From DASUMF01 sp040510575 (GTDB lineage: Bacteria > Actinomycetota > Acidimicrobiia > IMCC26256 > DASPTH01): a stretch of DNA of 14,441 nt. Below the pieces are notes generated by a model that saw nothing but the letters and a program-made list of their open reading frames with translations, did not search any database and had not been told where the DNA came from. Location: positions 1-14,441 of the forward strand of contig JBEVIU010000074.1 of assembly GCA_040510575.1 (NCBI GenBank), read 5' to 3'. Positions 1 through 7,659 of the stretch are shown piece after piece (within the stretch, counting starts at the first letter, position 1; every line of letters begins with the position of its first letter). The translations under genes were made by a program, and so were the position numbers.

Positions 1-1324
1 CCAGCGCGAGTGCGCCGAACGACACCATCCCCCGGCCACGTGGCCACCACCGCCCCACCACGACCAGTGCGACGGCGAGGAGGCACACGAGCACGACGAC
101 GACCGTCATCGCGATGCCCACCTGGCTGTCACGGAACAGTCCGTCGGTGTTGACGTCGACGATCGACTGCACGCGGGTCGTCAACGCACTCGTCGACGCG
201 TGCGCCTCCATGCGGCGGCCTTCCATCGCTTCGGGCCGGTCGATGTCGAACAGGTTGAGGATCGTCGGCGCGACGTCGGTGATGCTGACGAATCCGTCGT
301 GGCCGGTCGACGAGGACACGAGGAGCCCCGGGTCGAACCCGGGCGCTTGCACCGACGCGACGGTGAGGCCGTGCTCGCCGTCGGGCGGGACCGGTCCGAG
401 GACGATCACCGCGTCGTGCGCGGGGTCGACCTCGTCGAGCAGCGCGCCGACGAGGCGATCGGTGTCGCGCAGCGCGCGCCGCATCAGTCGCTCGCCTTGC
501 GCTTCGGACGCGAAACTCGATGCGAGCTCGGCGCGCACCAGGTCGGAGCCCTCCACGAGCACGACCGAACGGTCGGTGAACGACGACGTGAACCGACCGA
601 GCACTGCGTCCTGGTCGAGCCGAACGCCGAACGGTGCCGTCGTGTCGCGCTGCAACAGGTCGGCATCGACCTGGCCGTCCGGGACGCGCCCGGCCGGCGT
701 CATCAGCGCCGCCACCGCGGCGCGTCGATACGGCGGGACGCGCTGCGGCGGCGTGCTCGGGTCGGTGCCGTCGCCGTTGGCGATCACCGCACGGGACACC
801 TTCGCAGCTGCGAGCTCGCCGCCGAGGAGCCCGACGTCGGCACCGAACAGCTCGGCGTCGTTCTCCTCCGTGACGTCGGCGACCGGGAGGTAGACGAGCC
901 CCGAGCCGGGCGGCGTGCCCGTGCGCGACCGGAAGGCGACACCGGCCGAATCGGCACCGAACGACTCGTCGACCCCGAAGCCCTGACCTGAGGTTGCCGG
1001 CGCGGCCACTGCGCGCGCGCCCGCACCCAACGTCACGTAGCTGGCGCCGAGATTGGTCGGGCGCAGCGCGCCGTTCGTGACCAGCCCCCCGATCGCGGAG
1101 CGCGCGAACAGTCGATCGAGGTTCGGAAGATCAGCGTCGACGATGTCGGACCAGTCCACGTTGGGCAACGAGATCACGAGCACCCGGTCGACCGGTGCCG
1201 AGGAACCGGACGCGGTGTCGGCGGCGTGGGCTGCGCCTCCCGCCGCGCCGGCACCGGGCACGCCGACGAGCACGACGAGCAGCATCAGGAGTGCGGCGGC
1301 GCCCCCTGCCGGACGCGCCCTCAC
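1..1324 (-). CDS. Alkaline-phosphatase-superfamily-like membrane protein, 3' end cut by window edge
   Basis: The open frame reads without a stop from a GTG at 1324 to the left edge, giving 441 codons with the C-terminus missing. Residues 1-30 look like a signal peptide: RAR, a hydrophobic core LLMLLVVLVG, then Ala-rich AxA sites. Residues 46-100 (VDRVLVISLPNVDW, then LPNLDRLFARSAIGGL) and 339-370 (STGHDGFVSITDVAPTIL, then M-EGRRM) resemble the first and last core segments of the alkaline phosphatase/phosphoglycerate mutase fold. Residues about 403-424 form a membrane helix, followed by WWPRGRG and the start of another hydrophobic stretch, so a multi-helix C-terminal part probably continues outside. 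Usual metal ligands seem degraded: SLPN where many members have an Asp, and LGPVPPDGEHG where a DHG-type motif is expected. The gene starts 10 bases after the steB stop without a clear ribosome site, so translation is probably coupled. Substrate is unknown; the envelope role is inferred from SteAB. The frame is secure and the family moderately so. Confidence 0.72.
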   Translation of the reverse strand, partial: MRARPAGGAAALLMLLVVLVGVPGAGAAGGAAHAADTASGSSAPVDRVLVISLPNVDWSDIVDADLPNLDRLFARSAIGGLVTNGALRPTNLGASYVTLGAGARAVAAPATSGQGFGVDESFGADSAGVAFRSRTGTPPGSGLVYLPVADVTEENDAELFGADVGLLGGELAAAKVSRAVIANGDGTDPSTPPQRVPPYRRAAVAALMTPAGRVPDGQVDADLLQRDTTAPFGVRLDQDAVLGRFTSSFTDRSVVLVEGSDLVRAELASSFASEAQGERLMRRALRDTDRLVGALLDEVDPAHDAVIVLGPVPPDGEHGLTVASVQAPGFDPGLLVSSSTGHDGFVSITDVAPTILNLFDIDRPEAMEGRRMEAHASTSALTTRVQSIVDVNTDGLFRDSQVGIAMTVVVVLVCLLAVALVVVGRWWPRGRGMVSFGALAL

Positions 1325-1334
1325 CCGCGACGGC

Positions 1335-2282
1335 TCACGAGCCGACCGGGGCCGGCAACGGGACCGTCTCCGCGCCCAGGCCGTAGTGACCGACCACCGG
1401 AGGCACCCGGAGGAGGTCCGCAAGGGCGAGCGCGACCGTCGGCGGGCCCTGCGGACGATCGAGGTCGTCGACGGTCGAGACGATGGTCGACAGGCTGCTG
1501 CGCCGCAGTTGCACGAAGGCAGTGCCTCGATCACCCGCGTCGGTTGCAGTGGCGTCGTAGACGTCGCCGACGACGAGTGGGAGCAGGTCGGCACTGATCG
1601 CCGTCGCGGCCGGCATCACGACGTCGGACGACGCCACGTCACCGTTGGTCCCGACCACCAGGACGATCGATGCCGAGAGGCCCGGGAACTGCACCACGGT
1701 CCCGCCGCCCTGCGGTCCGTCGAAGCTCACGAAGCCGGCCTCGTCGAGCGCCACGAGCACGTCGTCGCCCGGCGTCGCCTCCACGTCGGACGGCGCCTCC
1801 GCGAACCGGGCCGCGAGCTGCTGCCACGCCTGGTCGCGCAGCGCCGCAGGCCGGCGCGCGGTGGACCCGATGGCATTGGCCAACGAGCTGATCTGCTCGG
1901 GGGTCTCCAGCGACCACGGGCTCTCCAGCCAGAGCACACCGGTCACGTTGGCGCCGCCGCTCGTCAGCGCGGCGACGGTGTCGTTGACGCGGTCGCCGTC
2001 GACGCCGCGCACCGCCACGACGCCGACGTCGACGTTGGTGAGCCGCGACGTCAGCGCCTGCTTGGCCAGCCCGGCCATGTACGCGTCCTTCTCGCCGATC
2101 TGGGACTTCAGCAGGTCGTTCTCGGCCTTGATCTGGTTCGAGCGCTCCTCGACGGTGTTCAGCCGGTTGTCGAGCGCGTCGACCACGCCGCGGTCGACCA
2201 CGCCCGCGCCGATCACCACGCCCAGCGCGAGGGCGAGGAAGATCGCGACGAGCGATGCGAGGTGGAACCGGAAGTTGATCAT
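1335..2282 (-). CDS. steB: SteB/MctB-family membrane protein (often labelled copper transporter)
   Basis: A 315-aa protein with an N-terminal membrane helix (residues about 6-28, LVAIFLALALGVVIGAGVV), then a heptad-like coiled coil (about 36-66, LDNRLNTVEERSNQIKAEN), an alpha/beta outer domain, and the conserved C-terminal signature ALADLL followed by VVGHYGLG (residues 286-303). This architecture is the DUF3186 family, including M. tuberculosis Rv1698 (MctB) and Corynebacterium SteB. SteB is known as a membrane partner of SteA in cell separation, while MctB has been linked to copper. This copy has no cysteine and only two histidines, so copper handling has no residue-level support. The ATG overlaps the steA stop by one base (TGATG), which sets the start; a longer frame upstream merely runs through steA. 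It sits directly before the AP-like gene. Confidence 0.85.
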   Translation of the reverse strand: MINFRFHLASLVAIFLALALGVVIGAGVVDRGVVDALDNRLNTVEERSNQIKAENDLLKSQIGEKDAYMAGLAKQALTSRLTNVDVGVVAVRGVDGDRVNDTVAALTSGGANVTGVLWLESPWSLETPEQISSLANAIGSTARRPAALRDQAWQQLAARFAEAPSDVEATPGDDVLVALDEAGFVSFDGPQGGGTVVQFPGLSASIVLVVGTNGDVASSDVVMPAATAISADLLPLVVGDVYDATATDAGDRGTAFVQLRRSSLSTIVSTVDDLDRPQGPPTVALALADLLRVPPVVGHYGLGAETVPLPAPVGS

Positions 2283-3436
2283 CAGCCGCCGAAGAAGTCC
2301 TTGAGGGTGACCCACACGCCACGTGCGAACACGTGGATGGGCTCGGCGACGATACCGACCACGACCATCGCGAGGAGGGCAGCTCCCACGAGGAACGCGA
2401 TGTCCATCCTGCGCATCCGTCCCTCGTACAGCCGGCTCACGCCCTTCGCGTCGACGAGCACAGGCCCGAGTCGCAACCGGGTGAGGAACGTCGACGCCAT
2501 GCCGGGTCGACCCTTGTCGAGGAACTCCACCATCGTCGCATGTGTGCCGACCGCCACGATCAACTGCGCACCCGATTCGAAGGCGAGCAGCATGGCGACG
2601 TCTTCGCTGGTGCCGTCGACGACGAATTCGTGGTAGTCGACGCCCCAGTCGAGGAGGTTCTCGCGTCCGGGCGCGCGTCCGTCGGGATGCACATGGTGCA
2701 CGAGCTCGGCACCGCAGTGCAGGGCGGGCTCCGACACGGAGTCGAAGTCTCCGATGATGATGTCGGGCTTGAGGCCGATGTCGAGCAGCGCGTCGGCGCC
2801 GCCGTCGACGCCGATGAGCGAGGGCGCGTACTCGCGGATGTAGGGCCGCAACGCCGCGAGGTCGCTCTTGTAGTCGTGGCCCCGCACGACCACCAGCGCG
2901 TGACGACCTTTGAACTTCGTGTGCAGGGGCGGCAGGTTGATCGGCTCGAATGTGAGCCGCGCCTCGCGACGGATGTACTCGAGCGTGTTCTCCGCGAAGC
3001 GCTCGAGCTCGACGCCGATCGACGAGCGCGCCACCTCCATCTCCGCTTCGATCTCGTCGGCGTGGAGCGTCGTTCCCGACGCGACCACCTCGTCGCCGCA
3101 CCAGATCTCGCCGTCGACGATGCGGATGCGATCACCGTCGTGCACCCGCTCGAACAGGTCCGGACCGGCCGCGTCGAGCAGTGGGATCCCGGCGTTCACC
3201 ACGCGGATCGGGCCGACGTTGGGGTACCGCCCCGAGATCGACGTGCCCGCGTTCACGACCGCGGCGACGCCCGACTCGATCAACCCGTCGGCCGCGACGC
3301 GGTCGAGGTCGGTGTGGTCGATCACCGCGATGTCGCCCGGTTGCAGGCGGCGGATGAGGTCCTTCGTGCGCGCACCCACCCGCGCCGTCCCCTCCACCGC
3401 CGACGTCTTCGATCGCGACCGCCTGAACAGCTTCAT
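2282..3436 (-). CDS. steA: SteA-like cytokinetic-ring / thiamine-pyrophosphokinase-fold protein
   Basis: A 384-aa protein matching the Rv1697/SteA family. The N-terminal half is a conserved alpha/beta domain (IAVIDHTDLDRVAADGLI at about 37-54; NAGTSISGRYPNVGP at 62-76). Residues about 170-340 resemble a thiamine pyrophosphokinase catalytic fold, with GVDGGADALLDIGLKPD (209-225) and GDFDSV (229-234). A single membrane helix lies near the C-terminus (about 345-364, MDIAFLVGAALLAMVVVGIV), followed by a short tail. In Corynebacterium SteA works with SteB at the division site; real thiamine pyrophosphokinase activity has not to my knowledge been shown for this family. The ATG overlaps the recN stop as ATGA (3433-3436), and no good ribosome site precedes it, so coupling to recN is likely. 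The open frame continues upstream through the recN 3' end, but MKLFRRSRSK is the natural N-terminus. Confidence 0.88.
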   Translation of the reverse strand: MKLFRRSRSKTSAVEGTARVGARTKDLIRRLQPGDIAVIDHTDLDRVAADGLIESGVAAVVNAGTSISGRYPNVGPIRVVNAGIPLLDAAGPDLFERVHDGDRIRIVDGEIWCGDEVVASGTTLHADEIEAEMEVARSSIGVELERFAENTLEYIRREARLTFEPINLPPLHTKFKGRHALVVVRGHDYKSDLAALRPYIREYAPSLIGVDGGADALLDIGLKPDIIIGDFDSVSEPALHCGAELVHHVHPDGRAPGRENLLDWGVDYHEFVVDGTSEDVAMLLAFESGAQLIVAVGTHATMVEFLDKGRPGMASTFLTRLRLGPVLVDAKGVSRLYEGRMRRMDIAFLVGAALLAMVVVGIVAEPIHVFARGVWVTLKDFFGG

Positions 3437-5130
3437 CGTTGCGCCGCGGCATTCCGTTCGGCCACGGAGGCGGCATTCCGTTCGGCCACGGAGGCGGCAT
3501 TCCGTTCGGCCACGGAGGCGGCAGTCGCGAGCAGCTCCGCCGCGTGCTTGCGGGCATGCGCCGAGCTGCCCACCCCGGCGAGCATCCGTGACAGCTCGGC
3601 GACCCGGTCGGTGCCATCCACCACCTGGGCGCGCGCGACCGTGCGTTCGTCGGCTCGTCCGCCCGGTTCCGTCTCGACCACCTTCTCCACCACCACCTGC
3701 GTGTCGGCGAACGCCGCCACCTGTGCGAGGTGGGTGACACACAACACCTGGTGACGCGCACCGAGCGTCGCGAGCAGTCGGCCCACCGCCGTGCCCGCCT
3801 CCCCACCGATGCCTGCGTCGACCTCGTCGAACACGAGGGTGGGCGGTGCCGCGGTGAGGACCACGCGCACCGCCAGCATCGCACGCGACAACTCGCCCCC
3901 GGACGCGGCCCGCGCCAAGGGCCGGGCGCCCTCGCCCGGATTCGGCGCGAGCAGGAACGTCACCAGATCGGCGCCGTCGTCGGTGGGCTCCGCCGGCTCG
4001 ACCAGCACCTCGACCCGGGCGTGTGGCATCGCCAGCTCGTGCAGGTGCGTCTCCACTGCGCGAGCCAGGGGATCCGCGATCCGCCGGCGTGCCACGGAGA
4101 GGCGCTCGGCCGCCGCGACCACTTCCCGCGTGATCGCCTCGGCGCGTGCTTCGTGCTCGGCCGCACGCGCCTCGTAGCCCTCGAGCTCGGCCAGACGACC
4201 TTCGGTCTCGGTGGCGTACGCCATCACGTCGGACAGCGAGTCGCCGTACTTGCGCAGGAGCTCCCGGAGTCGATTCCGCCGCGCCCGCACCGTGTCGAGG
4301 CGGGCTGGATCGTCGGTGATGCGGTCGGCCGCGAACCGCAGCTCGCGCTCGACGTCGGCCACCTCGGCCTGGGCGGCGCGCAACCGTTCGGCGAGCTCCG
4401 CGAACGGTGCCCGGCCGTCGACATCGGCCAGCGCGCTACCGAGGGCATCGAGTGCGGGTCCTTCCAGCGCCGCGTACGCGCGCGCCAGCGCTTCCTGGTG
4501 CGCGGTCGCGTCCGCGAGCAGCTCCTCCTCCCGTTCGAGCACTGCGTCCTCGTCCGGATCGTCGAGGCCGGCGTCCGCGAGCTCCTCCACCTGGAAGCGC
4601 AGGAGATCGATCTCTCGGGCGCGCGCTCGGGCGTCGCCACCGAGCGCGCCGAGCGCCCGCGTCACCTCGCGGGCGTCGTCACGCGCCGCTCGCAGCTCGT
4701 CGAGCGCCGAGAGCGCGTCGGCGCCCGCGTAGCGATCGAGGGCGTCACGCTGCACCGCTGGGTCGAGCAGCGACTGGTGTGCATGCTGGCCGTGCAGATC
4801 GACGAGTGACGCGCCGCGCTCGGCGAGCTCGGCGGCTGTCGCGAGGCGTCCGTCGACGTACGCGCGGCTCCGACCGTCGCGCGGGATCACCCGGGCGAGC
4901 ACCGTCTCGGTCCCGTCGTCGTCGACGAAACGGCCCTCGACGCGCGCCTCGTCGGCGCCGTCGCGCACCAGTGACGCGTCGGCGCGTCCGCCCACGAGCA
5001 ACTCGACCGCTTCCACCAGCAAGGTCTTGCCGGCGCCCGTCTCGCCGGTGATCGCGGTGAGCCCGGCACCGAGGATCAGGTCGAGGTCGGCGACGATCCC
5101 GAGATCGACCACGTGGAGCTCAGCCAGCAC
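3433..5130 (-). CDS. recN: DNA repair ATPase RecN
   Basis: A 565-aa SMC-like ATPase of double-strand break repair. Walker A is GETGAGKT (residues 29-36), the Q-loop area is DLHGQHAHQ (111-119), two coiled-coil arms span about 145-365, the ABC signature is ASGGELS (409-415), and Walker B is TLVFDEVD (431-438), followed by the HLAQVAAFAD segment. Length and domain order are normal for RecN, and the GTG start gives the expected MLAELHVVDLG opening. It begins 7 bases after the nadK stop and its TGA overlaps the steA ATG. The odd part is the extreme C-terminus: after ARKHAAELLATAA the protein ends with three identical SVAERNAA octapeptides plus AQR, encoded by three perfect 24-bp DNA repeats. I found no LexA-type box just upstream; expression presumably comes from the operon promoter. 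Confidence 0.96.
   Translation of the reverse strand: MLAELHVVDLGIVADLDLILGAGLTAITGETGAGKTLLVEAVELLVGGRADASLVRDGADEARVEGRFVDDDGTETVLARVIPRDGRSRAYVDGRLATAAELAERGASLVDLHGQHAHQSLLDPAVQRDALDRYAGADALSALDELRAARDDAREVTRALGALGGDARARAREIDLLRFQVEELADAGLDDPDEDAVLEREEELLADATAHQEALARAYAALEGPALDALGSALADVDGRAPFAELAERLRAAQAEVADVERELRFAADRITDDPARLDTVRARRNRLRELLRKYGDSLSDVMAYATETEGRLAELEGYEARAAEHEARAEAITREVVAAAERLSVARRRIADPLARAVETHLHELAMPHARVEVLVEPAEPTDDGADLVTFLLAPNPGEGARPLARAASGGELSRAMLAVRVVLTAAPPTLVFDEVDAGIGGEAGTAVGRLLATLGARHQVLCVTHLAQVAAFADTQVVVEKVVETEPGGRADERTVARAQVVDGTDRVAELSRMLAGVGSSAHARKHAAELLATAASVAERNAASVAERNAASVAERNAAAQR
3446..3517 (-). repeat. Three perfect 24-bp tandem repeats inside the recN 3' end
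   Basis: Copies lie at 3446-3469, 3470-3493 and 3494-3517 with no mismatches; after the third, only the first 6 bases (gcggca) are repeated before the sequence diverges. The unit is a multiple of three and in frame, so each copy adds SVAERNAA to RecN. The array ends about 10 bases before the steA ATG. Copy number could change by slippage without breaking either frame. Confidence 0.97.
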
Positions 5131-5137
5131 GGGTCGC

Positions 5138-6001
5138 CTAGCGGTCGGCGAGGCCGAACTTGGCCTTCAGGATCTGGTGGAAGTCACGGCGTCCGAAGGT
5201 GACGATGCGCGCCGGGAGCGGCGCCGCGGTGCAGGTGACGGTGTCTCCGGCTGCGAGCTCGCCCCGCTCCAGGCCGTCGGCGGTGAGCGTGACCGCGCGG
5301 TCGTCGGACACCACGAAGCGCACCGACTCCTCGGCGTCGAGCACGAGTGACCGGTCGAACAGCATGTGCGGCGACACCGGCGTGAGCAGCAGGCATCGCA
5401 TGCGGGGCGACACGATCGGCCCGCGCGCGGAGAACGAGTACGCCGTGGAACCCGTGGGCGTGGCGACGATCACGCCGTCGGCCGCGTACGTGGTGAAGAA
5501 CGTGCCGTTGATCTCCACCTCGAGTCGCGCGAGACGGCCGGTGTGCAACTTCTCCAGCACCGCTTCGTTGAGCGCGAACCAGCGGCCCGCAGCGGGGCCC
5601 GCAGAGGCCACATCGACTGCGAGCACCATCCGCTCGTCGACGTCGTAGGCGTCGGTCACGAGTCGCTCGAGCGCCTGGTCGAAGTCGGGGGGCTCCACTT
5701 CGGCGAGGTAGCCGAGTTGACCGACGTTCACGCCGAAGACCGGCACGCCGGCCTCGTAGACGAGGTCGACCGTTCGCAGCATCGTGCCGTCGCCGCCCAA
5801 CGAGATCACGAGGTCGAGACCATCGGCGAACTCGGTGCCCGCCGCCGCGAGGTGGTGGAGCCCGGCCGCCTCGGCGTCGGTGTCGGGCACGCGCACGGCG
5901 ACGCCCCGGTCCGCCAACCACGATGCCGCGTGCTTGGCCAGCTCGGCCGCGTCGCCCCGTTCGCGGTGCGGCACCAGGCCGACGGTCCGAATCGTCGTCA
6001 T
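5138..6001 (-). CDS. nadK: NAD kinase
   Basis: A 287-aa enzyme that phosphorylates NAD to NADP. It shows the family's GGDGT motif (residues 69-73, preceded by DLVISL), the NVGQLGYLAE segment (92-101), the LNE motif (144-146), and the long conserved glycine-rich segment GSTAYSFSARGPIVSP (184-199), followed by PVSPHML. Length is normal. The ATG overlaps the tlyA stop as ATGA (5998-6001), and a purine-rich GAGGGGGTGG lies a few bases upstream as ribosome site. The tlyA-nadK-recN order is widely conserved in actinobacteria. Nothing unusual was seen in catalytic residues. Confidence 0.96.
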   Translation of the reverse strand: MTTIRTVGLVPHRERGDAAELAKHAASWLADRGVAVRVPDTDAEAAGLHHLAAAGTEFADGLDLVISLGGDGTMLRTVDLVYEAGVPVFGVNVGQLGYLAEVEPPDFDQALERLVTDAYDVDERMVLAVDVASAGPAAGRWFALNEAVLEKLHTGRLARLEVEINGTFFTTYAADGVIVATPTGSTAYSFSARGPIVSPRMRCLLLTPVSPHMLFDRSLVLDAEESVRFVVSDDRAVTLTADGLERGELAAGDTVTCTAAPLPARIVTFGRRDFHQILKAKFGLADR

Positions 6002-6813
6002 CGTGCTGCCACCCCCTCGAGCACCGCATCGAGGCTGGCGTCGTCCGCCGGTCCGCGTCCGCTCGCCGCGATCGCCGCGCCGTGCAGTGCGTGGAACAGG
6101 AATTCGGTGTTGCCGTCGGCGCCGCGCAGCGGCGATGCGACCACGTCGATCACCGTGATTCCGAGCGCGGCGAGCCCGTCGCGCACCTCCCGCAGCACGG
6201 CCCGGTGCACCTCGGGATCACGCACGATGCCGCCCTTCCCGACCCGCGCCCGGCCCGCTTCGAACTGCGGCTTCACGAGCAGCACGAACGCCGCGCCCCG
6301 CGCAGCGCATGCCGCCAGGGCCGGAGCAACCGTGAGCAAGGAGATGAAGGACAGATCGGCCACCACGAGGTCGACGGCACCACCGATCGCCGCCGCGTCG
6401 AGCTCGCGCACGTTCGTGCGCTCCATCACGGTCACCCGCGGATCGTTGCGGATCGACCATGCCAACTGGCCGCGTCCGACGTCGACGGCCACCACCTGCG
6501 CTGCGCCGTACTGGAGGAGACAGTCGGTGAACCCACCGGTGGACGCACCCGCGTCGAGGGCTCGACGCCCAACCGGCGCCACCGAGAAGGCGTCGAGTGC
6601 AGCCGCGAGCTTCTCGCCCCCGCGCGAGACGAAGCGGGGTGGCGAGCCGGTGAGCGCGATGGACTCGGCCGGATTCACGAGTCGCGCCGGCGCGTCGGCC
6701 CGGCTCCCCGCGACGAGCACGCGTCCGGCCGTGATCGCATCCACCGCCTGCGACCGGCTCCCGAGCAGGCCGCGACGCACGAGCTCGGCGTCGAGGCGTC
6801 GCCGCACGGTCAC
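5998..6813 (-). CDS. tlyA: TlyA-family rRNA 2'-O-methyltransferase
   Basis: A 271-aa protein with an N-terminal S4 RNA-binding domain (about 5-60, RRRLDAELVRRGLLGSRSQA) and a SAM-dependent FtsJ/RrmJ-like methyltransferase domain. The SAM loop is LDAGASTGGFTDCLL (86-100). Lys68 (SRGGEK), Asp153 (VADLSF), Lys181 (LVKPQFEAG) and Glu237 (GNTEFL) match in spacing the K-D-K-E tetrad I recall for M. tuberculosis TlyA (K69-D154-K182-E238). That enzyme methylates 16S and 23S rRNA and sets capreomycin susceptibility; the dual-target activity here is inferred. The GTG at 6813 gives the same number of residues before DAEL as mycobacterial TlyA; another in-frame GTG lies at 6807. No clear ribosome site is present; a small hairpin covers the start. 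Confidence 0.95.
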   Translation of the reverse strand: MTVRRRLDAELVRRGLLGSRSQAVDAITAGRVLVAGSRADAPARLVNPAESIALTGSPPRFVSRGGEKLAAALDAFSVAPVGRRALDAGASTGGFTDCLLQYGAAQVVAVDVGRGQLAWSIRNDPRVTVMERTNVRELDAAAIGGAVDLVVADLSFISLLTVAPALAACAARGAAFVLLVKPQFEAGRARVGKGGIVRDPEVHRAVLREVRDGLAALGITVIDVVASPLRGADGNTEFLFHALHGAAIAASGRGPADDASLDAVLEGVAAR

Positions 6814-6831
6814 CGCCGCAGGATAGGCGGC
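6813..6831 (-). promoter_or_regulatory. Hairpin overlapping the tlyA start
   Basis: Just upstream of and touching the tlyA GTG, CCGCC (6813-6817) can pair with GGCGG (6826-6830), or alternatively GCCGC (6815-6819) with GCGGC (6827-6831). No Shine-Dalgarno is visible between the HAD stop (6844) and the GTG. In a GC-rich genome a 5-bp stem can occur by chance, so any role in limiting tlyA initiation is a guess. Confidence 0.25.
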
Positions 6832-6843
6832 AGGGTTTGCTTG

Positions 6844-7659
6844 TCAGGTGAGCGCGGCGATGAGCTGGGGCGCCAGGGTGCCGAGATCGGTGGCGACGAA
6901 CGGCGGCGGGGGCGACGGGATCGCCTCACCACCCGGCGGCGCGACTGCGGCGGTCACGCCGGAGAGCACGAGCCCGAACGGCCAGTCGAGCGCGGCGGCG
7001 AGCGCCCCGTCGGACGACGGCCGGTCGCCGACGACCACGCCGCGGAGACCGAACCGGGCCCGCACGAGGTCCACGGTGGCGCGTTCCGGCTTGCCCGCGA
7101 CCAGCGGCTGACATCCCGACGCCACCGCGACTGCGGCGGTGATCGCACCGGTGCCAGGGAGCATCCGGCCCCCGGGCATCGGGTACGTGGCGTCGAGGTT
7201 CGTCGCGACGAAGCGGGCCCCGTCGCGAACCGCACTCGACGCCCGGTCGAGCTCGTCGAAGTCGAAGTCGCGGTGGAACCCGACCACGACCGCCTCGGCC
7301 GGCTGCTCTCTCACCGGGGTGAGGCCAACCGACAGGAGCGCTTCCACCACTCCGGGACCGGCACACGCGAGCACCCGGGTACCGGGCGCGAGCATCCCCG
7401 CGAGGAGCGACGCGGCCGCGACGGCGCTGGTCAGGACGTCGTCGGGTTCGGCCGGCACGCCGAACCGGGTGAGCTTGTCGGCCACCTCGGCGAGCGGCTG
7501 GCTCGAGTTGTTCGACACGAACCCCACGCGCAACCCGGCGTCCCGGAGCGCCTGGACGCCCGCGGCCGCGGGTGTGATCGGCTCGTCACCCCGCCAGATC
7601 ACGCCGTCGAGATCGCAACACACCACGGGGGGCTGCTCCCGCTCGATGGAGTCGCTCAC
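6844..7659 (-). CDS. HAD-IIA (NagD-type) phosphatase, possible glycerol-3-phosphate phosphatase
   Basis: A 271-aa haloacid-dehalogenase-superfamily phosphatase. All four motifs are present: nucleophile and acid Asp16/Asp18 in DLDGVIWRG, VSNNSS (48-53), Lys190 in VAGKPE, and GDRPSSD (211-217). The cap between motifs II and III is the large alpha/beta type of subclass IIA (NagD/p-nitrophenylphosphatase). By position it corresponds to M. tuberculosis Rv1692, reported as a glycerol-3-phosphate phosphatase, but substrate cannot be read from the motifs. The GTG at 7659 overlaps the TPR gene stop (GTGA, 7656-7659) and has GAGG 7 bases upstream. The open frame extends 40 codons further, into the TPR gene, with Arg/Gly/Ala-rich sequence unlike a protein N-terminus, so the internal GTG is preferred. 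Confidence 0.92.
   Translation of the reverse strand: MSDSIEREQPPVVCCDLDGVIWRGDEPITPAAAGVQALRDAGLRVGFVSNNSSQPLAEVADKLTRFGVPAEPDDVLTSAVAAASLLAGMLAPGTRVLACAGPGVVEALLSVGLTPVREQPAEAVVVGFHRDFDFDELDRASSAVRDGARFVATNLDATYPMPGGRMLPGTGAITAAVAVASGCQPLVAGKPERATVDLVRARFGLRGVVVGDRPSSDGALAAALDWPFGLVLSGVTAAVAPPGGEAIPSPPPPFVATDLGTLAPQLIAALT

Noticed and set aside
114..991. Plus-strand frames at 114-893 and 200-991
   Set aside because: They are shadows of the AP-like gene, whose minus-strand frame is open over 441 codons with signal peptide and membrane helix.
3446..3517. CRISPR-like array
   Set aside because: The repeats are contiguous without spacers, are in frame with recN, and no cas genes are nearby.
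1053..3754. Plus-strand open frames at 1053-2636 and 2333-3754
   Set aside because: These are antisense to steB and steA, with low-complexity Asp/Arg/His content and no recognisable family.
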